Shown here piece by piece: positions 13,101 through 23,249 of a DNA stretch of 64,000 nucleotides. The translations under genes and the position numbers were made by a program. Position 1 is the stretch's first letter, and each line of letters starts with the position of its first letter. Source of the DNA: Takakia lepidozioides (lineage: Eukaryota; Streptophyta; Takakiopsida; Takakiales; Takakiaceae); assembly GCA_030704615.1 (NCBI GenBank), contig CM060732.1, forward strand, positions 72,087,053-72,151,052. Reading direction: 5' to 3'. Below the pieces are notes generated by a model. The model was not told the origin of the DNA. It did not search any database and worked only from the letters and a program-made list of their open reading frames with translations.

Positions 13101-16100
13101 TGCCAGGAAAGCAGAGTTTAGTACAACCTATCTCTCTCTGATCATCATGCAGTTTGTAGATATCCTGAGCAGACCTGTGAACTGTTTTCATCAATCTCCC
13201 CTCCAAACAGATGAGAGTCGGATAATGGATTACTGGTGGAGCTGTTAAATATCTACAGCGCTTCTAAGTAGCTGAACCTCTGAACTTTCCGTCATCATGT
13301 AGGCACGGCTATTACAGCGGAGTCCATAGAGCTCCGAACACACGGATTGGAAATACTGAAGAATCTAGCCAAAGACCACACCAACTGTCTTAAGATAAGG
13401 GAAACCCGGGGTCTGCTGACGATCCTGGTAGAGTTCATCGACATGCGGGACCGCCATCTCCCAATCGGCAGGAACGATCCGGAGCGACGAGCCATCAAGA
13501 GGTCGCTGCAGGTGCTGAGCCTGTTGGCGCGATCTGGGGGCGCGTCCGGCAAGCATATTCGGCCCGCCATCGCCAACGTGGTGTTTACCATCCCGCACCT
13601 CCGCGACATTTTGGTGTACCGTCGCGACCTGCCCGACCTGCCCCGCCTCGCCGTCGACGTCCTCACCAGCCTCGCCCTCGACTCCGACGCCCGCGAAATC
13701 ATCGGCAGCACCGGCGGTGTCATCTCCAGCCTTTTCTTACTCTTCACCGGCAACCTGCTCTCCGGCGACCGCGCGGTGACCGCGCCACCCATCGCCAAGG
13801 TTAGCACATGGCTTAATGTTGTTGGCGTAGTGAGTACCAGTCTGAGGTACTGTTATCACACTTTGACAATTTTGTGAGACAGCTATTATGAGTATCTGTT
13901 GAATTACCAAGTTGCAGCCCAACAGTAATGGGCAGAACCGGGTTTACACCAGTGTTGTGCGGGTCCGGGTTTTGAAGGCGGGTACCCGGCGGGTTAGGAT
14001 CCGGGTTACCCGGACCCGTACCCGGCCCCGTACCCGGCCCCGTGCTATCACAAAAAACCTGGACCTTGACCCGGATTCATTTCTAAAATGAACCCGGAAC
14101 CAGACCCTGACCCGCCTGCTGGGTCCAGAACCCGTTAAACCCGCTACTGGGAGGCGGTCAGGGTCCGGGTCTTAATTGGGGCATGCGGGGTCCACCTTAG
14201 ATCTGGTAGGCGAGGGGACGAGCAGCAGTAGGCCACTGCAGCAGCCAGCCCCACCACCTTGTAGCCCAGTGGTAATGCCCACACACCACTTCAAAAGCGG
14301 TGTTGGGTTCAATCCACGGAATGGTGTCACAAAGTTGTGCCCTATGGGACCATAATTTCACCTCCCAAAGGAAGCATCATATATTATTATTAGGCCAGAT
14401 CCCACACATCCATGCTATAGTGATCTACCCTTGAGGCATATTACTATTCTTAACATGTTTAAAGAATTGATATTGAAAAATAGAACAAACTTCTATTTTA
14501 ATTCTTGTTCCTGGTATACATATTCATATTCATGGTATATTTTGAAGGAATGTCTCTTAAAATAAAATTCATTATTAGGATTTTAAAGTTTTTTCCAGCC
14601 AACAATAATTTTATCCCTAATTAATCTTATTTTTTTAATTTTTTAATCAATAAATTAGGACCCGGATCCGAACCCGTGAACCCGCTAATATTTCCCAACA
14701 ACTACCCGGACCCTAACCCGAGTCCGTGTTGACAAACCCGGACCCGGATTTTCCAATTTTCAAAAACCCGGATCCGGACCCGGACTTGGCTCCGAAAAAA
14801 AACCCGCACCCGGACCCGGCGGGTTCCTTAAAAAGGCAGAACCCGCACAACACTGGTTTACACCCATCTTAACCCCTAAAGGACGAGCTAACTTTTGGGA
14901 GTTTTCCCAAAAAGTGGGCCATACCCTCCATTGCTGCGCTGTAACTTCCTGCCCCCTTCATCCAGCTGGATGAACTGTTCCATTTCATCCCTACCGACTA
15001 CATGAAGGTCCTCATAAAATTGTAGCACTTTCTATCGATCCATTTAGTAGATTATAACAAATGAAATTGAACAAGTTGAAACCATAAACCAAAAAAAAGA
15101 GGAAAAATTGCTTTGACCGTGCAAGTTTGGTGACTTTACATTTTTTCTTGAAGAAATGGCCTCCAGAATCCAGATTAGGGGCAACCAACAGGTCATCTCC
15201 CAGAATCTCACACCAAAATGCCAAAATTATGGGGGCTGCTTTGAATGTGAAATCTAGGGGGTAAAAAATCTTGTTTTGGCTTCTTTCCCAAGTACACCCA
15301 TGAGGTGACATTTGTTTTCCAATAGTAAGTGCACAATAACATTTCATGGTGCCTTGTCCAAATTTTTTGGCATTATGATAAATTTTCAGCCCTAGATGTT
15401 ATCTTGAAGATTGCCCATTTGGCTGCCATGTAGGCAGGTCAATGGTGCTCTAACACTGGATTTCATGAAACCCTGGCACTTTGCAAAATTCTAGCGAGCA
15501 GAGCTTTCATGATTTTTTGGCGCTGTAAATTAACACGTGTGCTCCTCTCTGACATGTACAATTCATCTTCAAGGTTCACTTTCATCCAATATCATTCATG
15601 GGAATTGGAGCGTGGCAATTTGACGCGTTCGCGTCGTCCTTTAGGGGTTAAGCCTAGATACAAGACCAACCATACTCTAACCCTGCTTATAAATCTTCAC
15701 TAATCTCTCATTCAAGTACATCGCTAGCCAGAATGACCTCCCCAAGTCTCATCAAGAATATGTTATGCAGGAAGAAGTGGAGGCACAAGAGGTGGCAATG
15801 AAGGCGGGCGAGGCTTTGACTCGGCTCATGCTTTGCAACCAGAAAAACTGTGATCGCCTCCAACGAGTGAATTTGGGTAGCTCCCACAAACCGCTCAACG
15901 TTCTTCTAGAGCTTTGGAAAACCGATCCAAAAGAGCTCGGAATATGTGCTGCAAAAATACTACGAAGTATCTGTGCCTACTCCGAGGATCATGCAAACAA
16001 CAAGGTGGAGATTTCCAAGGGAAGTGAATGGTTGCTCAAGAGGTACGAAAGTTTCTATACATTTGACAATTCGAAATGGCTTAACGGGAATATAACACTT

Positions 16101-17073
16101 GAAAAATAAATGTGAAGTTTAGAAACGAAATACCTTTGTGTCACATTGGAAGTGAAAAATTGAAATACAAGTATCAAAACTAAATGGATCTGAATATAAT
16201 GACATTGAATGCGATAGAACTGAAATGAACTGAATATAAGGGAATCCGTCATGTGATAGAACAGAAGGGATAAATCTGAAACAATCTGAATATAATGGAA
16301 TTCCAAAAATTTGAATTTATCGATGGATAAATGATGGGTAAAATGGTAATAGCTGGAAAGGTACATCAGGAGAAAAGCACCAATGCATGGTTTGTCTTGG
16401 CGAGGAACAACAAATAAAGGGTTATATGCATAATGCATTCCATATAATCAGTTCATAGTTTTCGACATTAATATGCAATGATCCTTCTACACTGTTATCA
16501 GCAATTTTATTTTATTTTAGATTTTATAATCCCATCTACATGGATATCTATTTAGACTTGCAATATGAACATATTAGGTGGAGCTAAGCCATTACGTTCT
16601 TGTTCCATATGTCAACAAAAACGTTCTCACAACAAACTTTTTTTATTCGTAGGGTTTTGACCACAAAAAACCGGGTGCAAGAGGCTGCCCTTGGAGTGGC
16701 AGCTAAAGCCATACTTTTGATGAGGAAAAAAGAAAAGCAAGTGATGATATGCAACCTAGGCATGAACTTCCGGAGTGAGATGGTGGAGAAGCTTGTGAAC
16801 ATATTGAGACATGTACCCACTAGCACCAACCTACCATTTATTCGGCGATACACTATTGAGTTAATCATAGCCCTCATGACCATTGACGAAGAATTCCAAG
16901 TGCTTTTCATCTCCAAACATCTAGATGGTTGCCTTAAGGAGGTCTTAGATACCATATTGGTGGTCGAGAATTATTGTCTATTTTTGGGCAGTGCTGGCCT
17001 GCTTCGCCATGCTGAAGACATGGAATGCCTTGTGCAAAGAGCTTTGGATACTCTTAACAATGTCCAACAGTAG
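10103..17073 (+). CDS. Membrane-anchored ARM-repeat protein, copy 2 (six exons, 913 aa)
   Basis: Exons: 10103-11248, 11795-11984, 12712-12927, 13303-13799, 15771-16042 and 16653-17073. All introns are GT-AG with phases 0, 1, 1, 0, 2. Lengths sum to 2742 bases, an open frame of 914 codons with the stop. The start is the first ATG after an in-frame TGA at 10088. Exon 1 has a polar N-terminus, a hydrophobic pair at about residues 109-141 (AFLWATVVLVGGF, FWLVTILLIT) and the motif RSHELEWQ. A Ser/Arg-rich linker follows, then two more hydrophobic segments near 285-310 and 345-370. Exons 2-6 encode helical ARM/HEAT-like repeats. From memory, this layout matches plant-specific ARM-repeat proteins with the same N-terminal signature (Arabidopsis At5g18980/At3g06210 type); their biochemical role is not established. 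Intron 4 is expanded to 1971 bases by two DNA transposons. Exons 1 and 4 are GC-rich, introns AT-rich. Confidence 0.88.
13950..14855. mobile_element. hAT-like nonautonomous DNA transposon in intron 4 of ARM copy 2
   Basis: The element has perfect 15-bp terminal inverted repeats, CAGTGTTGTGCGGGT at 13950-13964 and its complement at 14841-14855. It is flanked by a perfect 8-bp direct repeat GTTTACAC (13942-13949 and 14856-14863), the target-site duplication size of hAT elements. The subterminal 100-200 bases at both ends are packed with CCGGGT/ACCCGG words, typical of clustered transposase-binding sites. It has no coding capacity. The matching intron of copy 1 (139 bases) lacks it, so insertion followed the duplication or affected one copy only. 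Confidence 0.9.
14258..14390 (+). repeat. tRNA-derived SINE-like sequence inside the hAT element
   Basis: RNA polymerase III promoter boxes sit in the right order: A box TAGCCCAGTGG (14262-14272) and B box GGTTCAATCC (14306-14315), 34 bases apart. Downstream sequence (GGTGTCACAAAG..., then AAGGAAGC) loosely matches the bodies of the two minus-strand copies at 35.5 and 38 kb. It is not a functional tRNA: there is no credible acceptor stem. Confidence 0.6.
14873..15647. mobile_element. TTAA-flanked, piggyBac-like nonautonomous element
   Basis: Inverted termini CCCCTAAAGGACGA (14873-14886) and TCGTCCTTTAGGGG (15634-15647) are perfect complements. Each is bordered by TTAA (14869-14872 and 15648-15651), so 18 bases match in inverted orientation. 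A TTAA target with CCC-starting termini is the hallmark of piggyBac elements. No transposase frame is present. It lies only 9 bases to the right of the hAT element's target duplication and is absent from ARM copy 1. A TTA/TAA-type Harbinger element is a weaker alternative. Confidence 0.65.
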
Positions 17074-17240
17074 CCACATCGACCCATTTGATCAAAGTAG
17101 ATTTGGGACCAAATGAAGTTGGTATTCAAGTAGTTCACATCAATTATTTGATGGAAAGATCAAAGAAGACAATATGTACCCCAAACGCCCGAAAAATCAA
17201 ATCAGCTAGAGGCGAGCCGACTGTCCGAATAGAAGTGGCA

Positions 17241-17430
17241 GCGTGCATTGGGCCCACATGGCCATTGCATGCCCCTTCCAAGTGGCTATTGCATGTGGGG
17301 CGCACATGGCTATTGCATGCAACATCTAGCAAGCTGACTCAGCTCAACTAGCGTGGCTATTTGCATTGGGCCCACATGGCTATTGCATGCCCCTTGAAAG
17401 TGGCTATAGCATGCGGGGCCCACATGGAAT
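17241..17430. repeat. Imperfect direct repeat with GGGCCCACATGGC words
   Basis: A block of about 65 bases beginning GCATTGGGCCCACATGG recurs 122 bases downstream (about 17241 and 17363). Inside each, TGGCTATTGCATG words recur two or three times. There is no coding sense. Confidence 0.6.
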
Positions 17431-18341
17431 CCATGCCAAGGAATGCTAGGGAAGGTTCTAGAACGGAGGTGATTTTCGCAAGGTATAGCCCAAAGTGGGA
17501 GCTCAGGCAAGGACCAGAGGGTGCAGGAGGATCGAGGGTTCGATTAGGGTGGGTGATTTCAAGGTGCGGGAGGAGTGGGCCCAGGTCTACGTGCAGACAA
17601 GGAGATGGAAGGATTTTGGAAGACGGTGGTTTACTGGGGGCGGAAGGGTTGCTTGGTGCTGTGCTGATGCGCACGACATGACTTGAGGGATGTACTGTAA
17701 ATAAGTGGCGTACCAGGAACTACTGATCCACGGGTGAGGTTTGTAGTCCCCTTGCTTATTACATGCGCTGTAAAGACTGTTGATGTAACGACAAACCGAC
17801 GAGGTTTTATGCCAACTTGTATTATTATTATGTCATGCTCTCCGTATCGAAGGCTAAATTTTCTGCTCGAAATTACATCTCCAACGCACTTGGCTGTATT
17901 CCATTGTGACGCGATACGCCTCTACACCGAATTTATATGACATCGAAAGAGAATATGTCATAGAAAACAATGTTGCACATGTTGTAGTTGACAAACAATA
18001 TGTCAAATTTGTCTCATGGCTCCCACCGCGGTTATTTTTTTCCCGACATCCTTCTAATATGAATTAAAGGGCAGCCGTCCCCTTTCAATATATATTGGGG
18101 TAGCCTGTGCCGTTGGCTCAAGTATCCAATGTCATCTAAGTCATCTAAGTCTAATCATTTTTAACAAAACCTATGACCTGATTTGAACCGGAGACCTTTT
18201 CCTTGATATCTCTCCCCTCGAGGCTATGATCATTGTCCCAAGAAAGCCCACTTTGCTATTTTTTCCAAGGACCAAAACTACTTGAAATTCAACATCTCCC
18301 AAACCGCTGGTCCAAAAATCATGAGACCAAGTCGGTGCACC

Positions 18342-18419
18342 CCTCCTCATTGAGGGCTTTCCAATGGTACGAAGCACTGCACCTCCTCATTGAGGGCTTT
18401 CCAATGGTACTAAGCACTC
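18342..18419. repeat. 40-bp tandem duplication
   Basis: CCTCCTCATTGAGGGCTTTC and its downstream bases are repeated head to tail with period 40, with one mismatch (GTACGAAGC versus GTACTAAGC). Confidence 0.8.
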
Positions 18420-18796
18420 AGGGTGGGCCCCGCAGTTTCGGACATCTCAACTCTACAAATCAAACAAAACAAAACAAAACAAACGTCTGGATTCATATAT
18501 TGATAATCAAGATTTCACTGATGAGTATGAATATTGTCCCTTCTCTTCTCTTGTGCGGCTTCCTCATGAGTCTCCTGTCTCGAAAAATTAATTGTCCATT
18601 GTTTGATGTCACAAGGGGTTGGTAGAACATGCACACACCTGTGAGCACAGAAAAAATTGGAAAATGGAGGTTGGAGCACAAAAACACGGTAATAGGGTCC
18701 AAATGTTTTCATGGAAATAGAATACAAGACAGATTACACGCAAATAGGCTTACTACAAATATATCTACAATATAATATATGTGATAAACATAATTA

Positions 18797-19575
18797 CCAT
18801 CCCTGGACAACGGATTAGGCATTTTTGCGCCTAATAATAAAATCAATTAATCAGAAAATTAGGCATAGTTTGAAAACATTTTCTCAAACTAGGCATCTTC
18901 ATGCTATAATTTTTTAGAATTAGGCACATGAGAAGAGAAAATATTTTTCTTAAGAATAAAAGTACAAAATAGACATCCAATGCCCATGGGCCCTTCCAGA
19001 CTCTAGCTACCTTTCATTTCTTTTGAAACCCTAAAAATGCCCCTGGGTGGGAACAATGTGGGATTTTACGGGCTTTTGAGCACACTTTCCAAGGAGAAGC
19101 TATGCTAGCAAATTTTGTAACCAATTTGTTTGCAGTGAATGATGATTTGGTGGACGGGAATGCTCAAGTCACTTAGGATATCCCTGATATGTGTAGATGT
19201 CTTCCAAATCTCCACATTGAAAATGGGGATATTCCTGATCTCAATGTGGTGGACGAGGTAGATGGAGAGATCATGAGGACTAGCAAGGATGATGAACATG
19301 ATAACATTGTCGAGCCTATGCACGGGCCTTTCGAAGTTACATGGAGCTCTCGCAAATAGATTGCAATTTGTAGGTGGTTTTGCTAGTCCTGAATCTATTC
19401 CGGAATGCGGCTCTAAGAGCATTCTAGTTGAAGTTATTTCCGCACGCATAATGGGCATTAGGCACTTTGGTCCCATGATTTCCCAATAATTAGGCCAAAA
19501 TCTGAAAAATTCACAGAATTGATTAGGCACTTTCATTTTGAATTAATTATCGCCTAATCCGTTGTCTAGGGACGG
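18797..19575. mobile_element. TIR element with TA flanks (MITE-like, about 780 bp)
   Basis: Terminal inverted repeats of 24 bp match at 22 positions (left 18797-18820, beginning CCATCCCTGGACAACGG; right 19552-19575). Both ends are bordered by TA, as in Tc1/mariner-type insertions. ATTAGGCA-type words recur inside. A 143-codon minus-strand frame at 19105-19536 resembles nothing I know and may be chance. The superfamily call rests on the TA flanks only. Confidence 0.65.
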
Positions 19576-19577
19576 TA

Positions 19578-21240
19578 TACTACAACCTAGAATAAATTTG
19601 ATGTTCTTCTAAAAAAAAACCAAGTTTGCAATTATTGGAAGAAATCTAATAAAAATCCTCATATTGGCAAAAATGTCACACAATATAATATAATAAGGAA
19701 ACATTTGGATGTTGCATGCAAAATATAATCCGAGATCATCACGGTAATTTTGGATCTGTCCATAGGGGGGGCTATGTACCCCAATTCATTTGGCTAGTTT
19801 GGGAAGGTCAGGCAACCCGACACTGTGGGAAGAGCCAATCAGTGGGGGCCGCCGGAGGCTTGGAGAGGAGGGAAATGGCTCGACAGGGTGTAGACACATG
19901 TACGCCTAGGCTAGCGAAGAAGTAGGAGGGTCGATAGGAGGGCGGTGGGCCCAAGCCATGCGCAGAAGACACCTGTACGCCCTCCCTCTACTTCTAGAGC
20001 TTTCCAGAAGAAGGGGATGAGGCAGTGGACCCCCTTCTAGAAGACTCCACCACCGCCTCCAAAGCCTATATAATGAAGGTAAGGGGTATACAATTTATTA
20101 GGTTCCTTCTGTGGGCTCTACAAGCAGGCCCCCTTAGAGAATAAAAATGTGTGCCTATAGCGGGGGCAAAATTAGCGAAACTTCAATATTTTTGGCCCTA
20201 CCTGTGCCAAACGACAACCAAATGAAATCGCTAACGAACCTTCAGTAATTTTGACCCGTATGCACCCAAATAAAAGACACTACAGGTTTCACCGACGAAA
20301 TTCAAGAGTTATACCAGAATTTCAAAAATAGATAGCTTGTGTGGAACAGTTTTGCAATTTGTGTGGCGTGAGCGCAAATCGTTTTGCAGTAACATCTTTA
20401 AAAAATATTCGAGGAACATATTGAGTTTTCATTTCTGAATGCATCAGCACGCCTACATCGGCTCAAGCCTGGGCACCCTCATGTCACAATAGCAATTTCA
20501 ACTCACATTTTATATACTGAATGTGACTTTGGTTGGGCTTCATATCGGCCGTAGACCCCAGGATCACCCATGGGGTCCCAGTAACTCAATTCTTTGGTTG
20601 CCTAGCTAACCATAGCTTTGGCACCGGTGAAGATAACTCCTAGCCCTCCATATGTAGTCCCAAGTGTTCATTATCTCTTTGTACTTTAGTACCGCCCCCT
20701 TTGGCATAATCGTTGTCAATGGCTATGAATGACCATCCAATAAGTGGTTAGGACGTTAGGACTTAGGACACAAGGCCACCTTACAAGTGGCTGTAAATTC
20801 AAAGTAATGTGGGTGTATGCTGAATATCACCCCTTATAGCCAACCCAGAACCGGTTAGGTGTTTGGGGTCCTTCAAGACCTTGGGGAAGGTTTCACCAAC
20901 CAAGAAATGACACCATAAGTTATAATCTCTACTTTGGTAGGAGTCTTCTGCTTTACCTTTACCTATGCACAGCTCATCTTAACAGCCAATCTCAGACTGC
21001 CAAGCACAACCTTCTCCATGCTCCCTTGGCCTTCCGACCCCCTCAGGAAGTTCTCTCCTTCTCAAACCCATATTTCTGTTTTGTTGCCTTTGCTATGATG
21101 ACATTGAACAGCTTGTGCACGTAGAGTTAGTAACAATAATACTGCGGAACTATATTACACAAACGTCATGATTAATCAAACTCCACAAACATAATCACAA
21201 AAAACTTTAGTGTTTTCACAAGCCCAATAGCAAATGTGAT
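19578..21240. other. Intergenic, no gene seen
   Basis: Low-information sequence with only short chance frames. A 'GACACCATAAGTTATAATC' stretch near 20910 resembles the SINE body seen at 35.5 and 38 kb and may be a relic. Confidence 0.5.
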
Positions 21241-21337
21241 TATGTTTTTTTTTTTGACAAATAGGGGACAGAGGCCTGATGGAAACTTTATTTGGAATTA
21301 TTTGGGGGAAAATATTAAACCCCCTATTACACCTTAA
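21241..21337 (-). repeat. Retroposon 3'-tail repeat, copy 1
   Basis: A poly(T) run is followed by GACAAATAGGGGACAGAGGC and an AT-rich stretch ending CCCCCTATTACACC. Read on the minus strand it is a 3' end finishing in poly(A). Two relatives lie near 28.4 and 62.0 kb. Confidence 0.55.
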
Positions 21338-21737
21338 TAGTCATATGGCTGGTTTTTCCTGAATCCGGTATGATATTATTAGCGATAATTGTCTCCATAT
21401 GCAGGTGTTTCCATATACGTCGGATGAAAACCCGTTTTGGATGAAGTGTTGGATGACACATAGCCATATCGACATATTAAGTAAGATAATGTCCATCCGT
21501 TGAAGCAATCTCAAATAATCCTCGGAGCAAACTCCCTCCTCTTGATAATGCTCCTCCACATTGACATTATCTAATACATAAAGCCTCTCATTTTTTAATA
21601 ATTGGGACTTGAATGCACCTATGGGCCCGCCAATGCGGCCCATGGGTGAGTTCATGAACCCACCCCCTTTCACTGGGTTTAGATTCTGAATTTTTTCTAA
21701 GTCCTAGTTCTTTGGGACAGACCTTTCTAGCTGGTCA

Positions 21738-21869
21738 AACCCTCAACAGACTGACTCCAACTGGCGAACGGACTGACCAAGAACCCTCAACAGACTGACT
21801 CCAACAGGCGAACGGACTGACCAAGAACCCTCAACAGACTGACTCCAACGGGTGAGCGGACTGACCAAG
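21738..21869. repeat. Minisatellite, 44 bp x 3
   Basis: Three head-to-tail units begin AACCCTCAACAGACTGACTC and end GACTGACCAAG. They differ at only a few sites. Confidence 0.9.
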
Positions 21870-23249
21870 AACCAAGAAACACACATTACCGCCACAATGT
21901 CACCGGGATTTGATCAACAGACCTCAAGTTCATCACAAGTTGTACTTTACCATCACACTAGCCGCTACTGTCTACAAACACCTGCAATAATTAATTATTT
22001 ATCTACATATATCTTCAGGTGTTTTGTGGGCCAAACGACTTGCTCTCCTCTAGCTTCCCTCCGCGGCCCACCCAAGCAGACCGACCCCACCCGGTAGGGG
22101 TCAGCCCAACCTGCGTAACCCCATGTGCCACCCGCGGCCCGTCACAACCACACGTGCCCGCATTCAAGTCCCAATTATCAAACAATGAGAAGCATACATA
22201 AGGCACACACACTCTGATCGGTGAAGAAGCGAACTTGAGCCCTTGTTAAGGGATGAAGGCCATACTGGGGGAGAGTCCCAAAATACTACAGCACACCTAA
22301 AAGTGCCTATACTAAACGTCTTAACCCTATAAAATGTGATTTATTCATGATTATGATAAATTATTCATGATTCATGATTTATTCATGATTTATTTAAAAA
22401 TCAGTAGAATACTCCTTAGGTGTTGAAAAGACCATGTATGTAGTTAAACCAGCTACAATATTTTAAATTTTTGTTTTGCGTGCACCAGAGATGTGATAGT
22501 GCAATATTTATCAAATCCAAAGTCACGAGAACGGATCGAGGGACCGTTGGACCGCAACCGTCAGGTCCTCTAGTAATGTTGGTGACTGTGCCAGAAAGCT
22601 CAACCGTGGCTGATCGACGACTTCCATGTAAAATATGGGTACGAGGCCAAGTGGAAAAAGTCAAGTGGAACTTTTGGGAGTACACAGCAGTGGGATGGGC
22701 CTGCAGACCGGCAGCGAGTCATTAGCCCAGTCTCCGTTTGTCGTCAGCTCCATGGAATGCTGTAGCACAGAGTTGCCTCGTCATAAGATGACAGTCTGAC
22801 CCGCGCACTCTCCAGCCTCCATCTCTTAGAGTTTCAACAGAAGAAGCACTTGGGTTTTCATTCTACATAATTTGCCTTGAGATGTGAAACCAAAATCTGG
22901 GTCAGACCCCTTGTACTAGCCTCTAATCACTGCAATTGACGTTTTCAAGGTCCTCCTTTGGGTATTACAAATGCCAGAGCCAGCCACGACTGGGCCTATC
23001 CTTGTACTGTTCTTGGCCATCAAACCCTTCTGTTAGACTAAATGCACAGCGTCAAATTGATTCGCTACTGTGATGTCTCTGGGCGCACCCTACTCTAGGT
23101 TCTAAGATCTAAAAACTCTACTTTGTCGGTTAGGTGTTGCTGGGTGGAAGCCCTGCTCTAGCTCGATCATCTCGTGCCACAGTCTGTACAGGAGCCCGAA
23201 TGACGTCCATGCTTCGACCCAGGACTACAGTTATCAGGACTGAGTGTTG
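21870..23249. other. 3' flank of the ROP-GAP gene; nothing else identified
   Basis: No gene recognised. Around 22330-22400 there is a short AT-rich array of TTATTCATGAT words. Any 3' UTR of the gene at 23250 would fall here. Confidence 0.5.

Larger units (their letters stand above)
17074..18796. other. Intergenic, no gene; local repeats
   Basis: No protein recognised. It contains the imperfect repeat at 17241-17430 and the 40-bp duplication at 18342-18419, listed separately. Confidence 0.5.

Noticed and set aside
14262-14315. Possible tRNA gene from A and B boxes
   Set aside because: No acceptor or anticodon stem can be drawn; better explained as a SINE head. The same holds for 35646-35698 and 38072-38125.
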